Of a stretch of DNA of 64,000 bases, positions 61,887-64,000 are shown one piece after another. A model generated the notes under the pieces. It did not search any database. It saw only the letters and a list, made by a program, of their open reading frames with translations, and was not told the DNA's origin. Made by a program: the position numbers and the translations under genes. Origin of the DNA: Phorcus lineatus (taxonomy: Eukaryota > Mollusca > Gastropoda > Trochida > Trochidae); assembly GCA_921293015.1 (NCBI GenBank), contig OV121088.1, forward strand, positions 1,798,001 to 1,862,000. Direction: 5' to 3'. The stretch's first letter is position 1, and every line of letters starts with the position of its first letter.

Positions 61887-63857
61887 TTCAAGGATAGCTT
61901 AGTTGGCTGATATGCCTAGCTTGCTAGCAAGTAACTTTAATCATTATGCATGGGGCGTTTCTTATGTAAAGGCATGTGAAACGAAAGGCGAAAAAGGTGT
62001 ACGGGGAACAGGAAGTGCTATACAAATGATATGGTTGATGATTGAATACTTGCCCTATTTAAGATTGAAGAAGATATCTTTACTTTACAAACGTCTAGCT
62101 GGAAGAATACGTCAGGTTAGACTACATGTGTGGTTGGTAGATCAAGGAGGGATTGTACCTCAGATTGTGTTGGTGTTTCTAAGTTGTTTTCTCACCAAAG
62201 GGAAAAGTGAGTACCTAAACATAATTTTAAACAAGAAAAGTTTTTTACGGCTTTATATTTAATCTGAATTAAAAAAAATGAATGGAGGACAAATCAGTGG
62301 TACTAAAAAGATAAAAAAGGGGACATTGAACTTGGATATTTGAAATTTGAGCGAAAACGCTGATAACCTCTGCCTTCTAGTATTAAGGCTGATAGATTGA
62401 AAAGAGGTAATCCCTTGCTCAGCCACATTCTGTCTTTCATAAATTCTGAGTAATCATAATCAAAGACGATATCATGATATAGAAAGTTTTTACTTATTTC
62501 AAACCTTTGGAAAGATTGGGGTAAAAATTAGTGGCTGTGTAAAATATAGAAACCTTTAAATGCATATAAAGTATTTTGAAGAGCCCCTAAATTTTTCCTC
62601 AACAGGAAGATTGTAGACTTTTGCTTCTAATTTTCTAAATATGTGTTTGGAATAAACTTGCTGATTTTAGATAACGTTGACATGCGGTTATCCCACACAG
62701 ACGGCCATGATCTTTGCTCTTGTGTATTTTTCCTTTGAAACCATGAAAAACTAATAAAGGAGAAACAGCTTGTGCAGAAAACACTTTTTCCAGCAAATAT
62801 TAGTAATTAACTTTGCAAAGTTCCAATATTGGACGTGTCCGTGGCCCGTCTGTTCAAACAGTGTGTGTATGTCTCCAAACACGATTATGCAAACTGTCTA
62901 ATTTCATCAGGGAGTGTGTCCAACAGGTTTAATTAGACAAACCCGTCTGCAGTGTTGGTATATCAATATTTACTGGTGCTTCTCATGTAACCCTCCAGAC
63001 CGAGATTACTCTGGTTGTCATGGTGACAATTGTTAATCTGAATATTTCACATGTTTTGTGTTCAGCGTTTTGGCCCTTTTTTTTCCAACAACGTTAAAGC
63101 AGAATTAGTTGGAGTTGTTGTTAAAGTCAGCACGAATATTTCAAAGCTTTTTATAGGTTATGCACCTTTTTTTTATTGTCAGTATCTGGAAATGCAATTT
63201 GAAAATATTTACATTTTGCTCTCTAGAGGTTTTTTTTGTAGACTTAATGAGATAGATTTGTAAACATGTATTATCTATCATGTGTTACAAATCAGCATTT
63301 TGCATTTAGGTATTTTATAATTGGAATAGGCATAATCTGACACCGTTCGTCTTGTTAATAAACTTTTTCAATTTTATTTAATGTAGAAATATATTGATAC
63401 AGAAAAAAAAAATGCTTGTATCTATTAATACTTTTTAATATCCATTTGATGAAAGCAACAGTAATGAGATATTATGTGTTCATTCTCATACTGGAAATGA
63501 AAATGCAAGATATTATGATTAGTTTCATTTCCACTGTTTCACCGAGAATGGGTGGTAGGATATATATCAGAATATATCACTTTATACAATTATCATTCAC
63601 AAATGTAGGTTCTTTATACATGGACCCAGACTAGCTCCACTGATGATGAGCTGTTATTCCTGCATATTGGTCTCTCAGAGTGGTCTTACACTTAATGATT
63701 TGAGGCGTGCAATAGAGATGTCAGAAACATTTTATAATTTAAAATCATTTGTTGTTTGACTGGTCCTTAATGAAAAAAATCCAAAGTGAGAAAAATAAAG
63801 TATGTTTAGAAATAATATTCATCGTAAAATTGCGTCGAGGACAATTTGTACTAGAAC
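61887..63857. other. Non-coding, nothing recognisable
   Basis: An ORF at 61903-62262 (119 residues) has no motif and sits in ordinary composition. I treat it as chance. Confidence 0.35.
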
Positions 63858-64000
63858 CAGCAGGATAGCGCAGTGGTTATCAGTGGATCAAGAGATCCGT
63901 GGTTCGAATCCCGCCAGTGGCTTGGCAACTTTGTCTGCAGTAGAGAACTGTTCTACAAGCAGTAAGGTTTGAGTGCAATGCTACACTGAATTTTAGCGCA
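63858..64000 (+). mobile_element. tRNA-derived SINE, cut by the window end
   Basis: The head is AGCAGGATAGCGCAGTGGTTA (box A) then GTGGTTCGAATCCCGCC (box B). The body 'aactttgtctgcagtagaga' and 'actgttctacaagcagtaag' matches the SINE at 43814. It keeps a better box B than that copy. Confidence 0.85.

Noticed and set aside
61903-62262. 119-residue ORF
   Set aside because: No motif, ordinary composition and no splice context; consistent with chance.

Overview
The window is nuclear DNA from a eukaryote. It is AT-rich and gene-poor, with long (TA)n microsatellites, minisatellites, many short inverted-repeat transposons, tRNA-derived SINEs, and one spliced gene with phase-consistent GT-AG introns. 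The mobile elements (Penelope-like GIY-YIG element, mariner, Tc1, hAT-like and TTAA-flanked MITEs, a CTCA/ACTC-tailed SINE whose tail reads 'ggctgaaatattg') fit a marine invertebrate, most likely a mollusc and possibly a gastropod. That placement is an inference, not proof.

Layout. The region 2.3-6.4 kb holds the one clearly recognisable host gene, on the minus strand. It is a METTL24-like (Methyltransf_22 type) methyltransferase with an N-terminal membrane anchor. Its six coding exons, including a 58-bp micro-exon, splice in phase to a 299-residue protein. The region 3.7-14 kb is dense in repeats: a palindromic element, a tRNA-type SINE, a 92-bp Mutator-like foldback element with a 9-bp target duplication, TIR elements, minisatellites, a mariner remnant and two TTAA-type MITEs. 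At 14.25-15.26 kb lies a 5'-truncated Penelope-like retroelement. It keeps its GIY-YIG endonuclease ORF, is bounded by 36-bp inverted repeats inside a TA microsatellite, and carries a degenerate hammerhead-ribozyme-like fold directly after the stop codon. A 77-bp-unit minisatellite fills 17.9-19.3 kb. The region 20-36 kb carries more dead transposons (mariner, Tc1, a Crypton/DUF3504-like pseudogene, a large foldback element) and a few orphan exon-like ORFs at 17.4, 20.5, 28.8 and 30.7 kb. None of these could be named.

From about 40.4 kb to the end the sequence has a T-rich + strand, few MITEs and no recognisable exon. It looks like a long intron or intergenic DNA, possibly downstream of a GC-richer promoter-like patch at 40.4-40.6 kb. 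It contains SINE copies (43.8, 55.5 and 63.9 kb, one nested in an older copy), a 27-bp minisatellite, the C-terminal end of a non-LTR retrotransposon ORF, a TTAA MITE and a hAT-like element with an 8-bp target duplication.

The genes do not form a pathway. The biology here is one host methyltransferase gene embedded in a varied population of decaying mobile elements. The most interesting signals are the ribozyme-like fold in the Penelope element, the precisely bounded foldback elements, and the families that recur in inverted orientation across the window.
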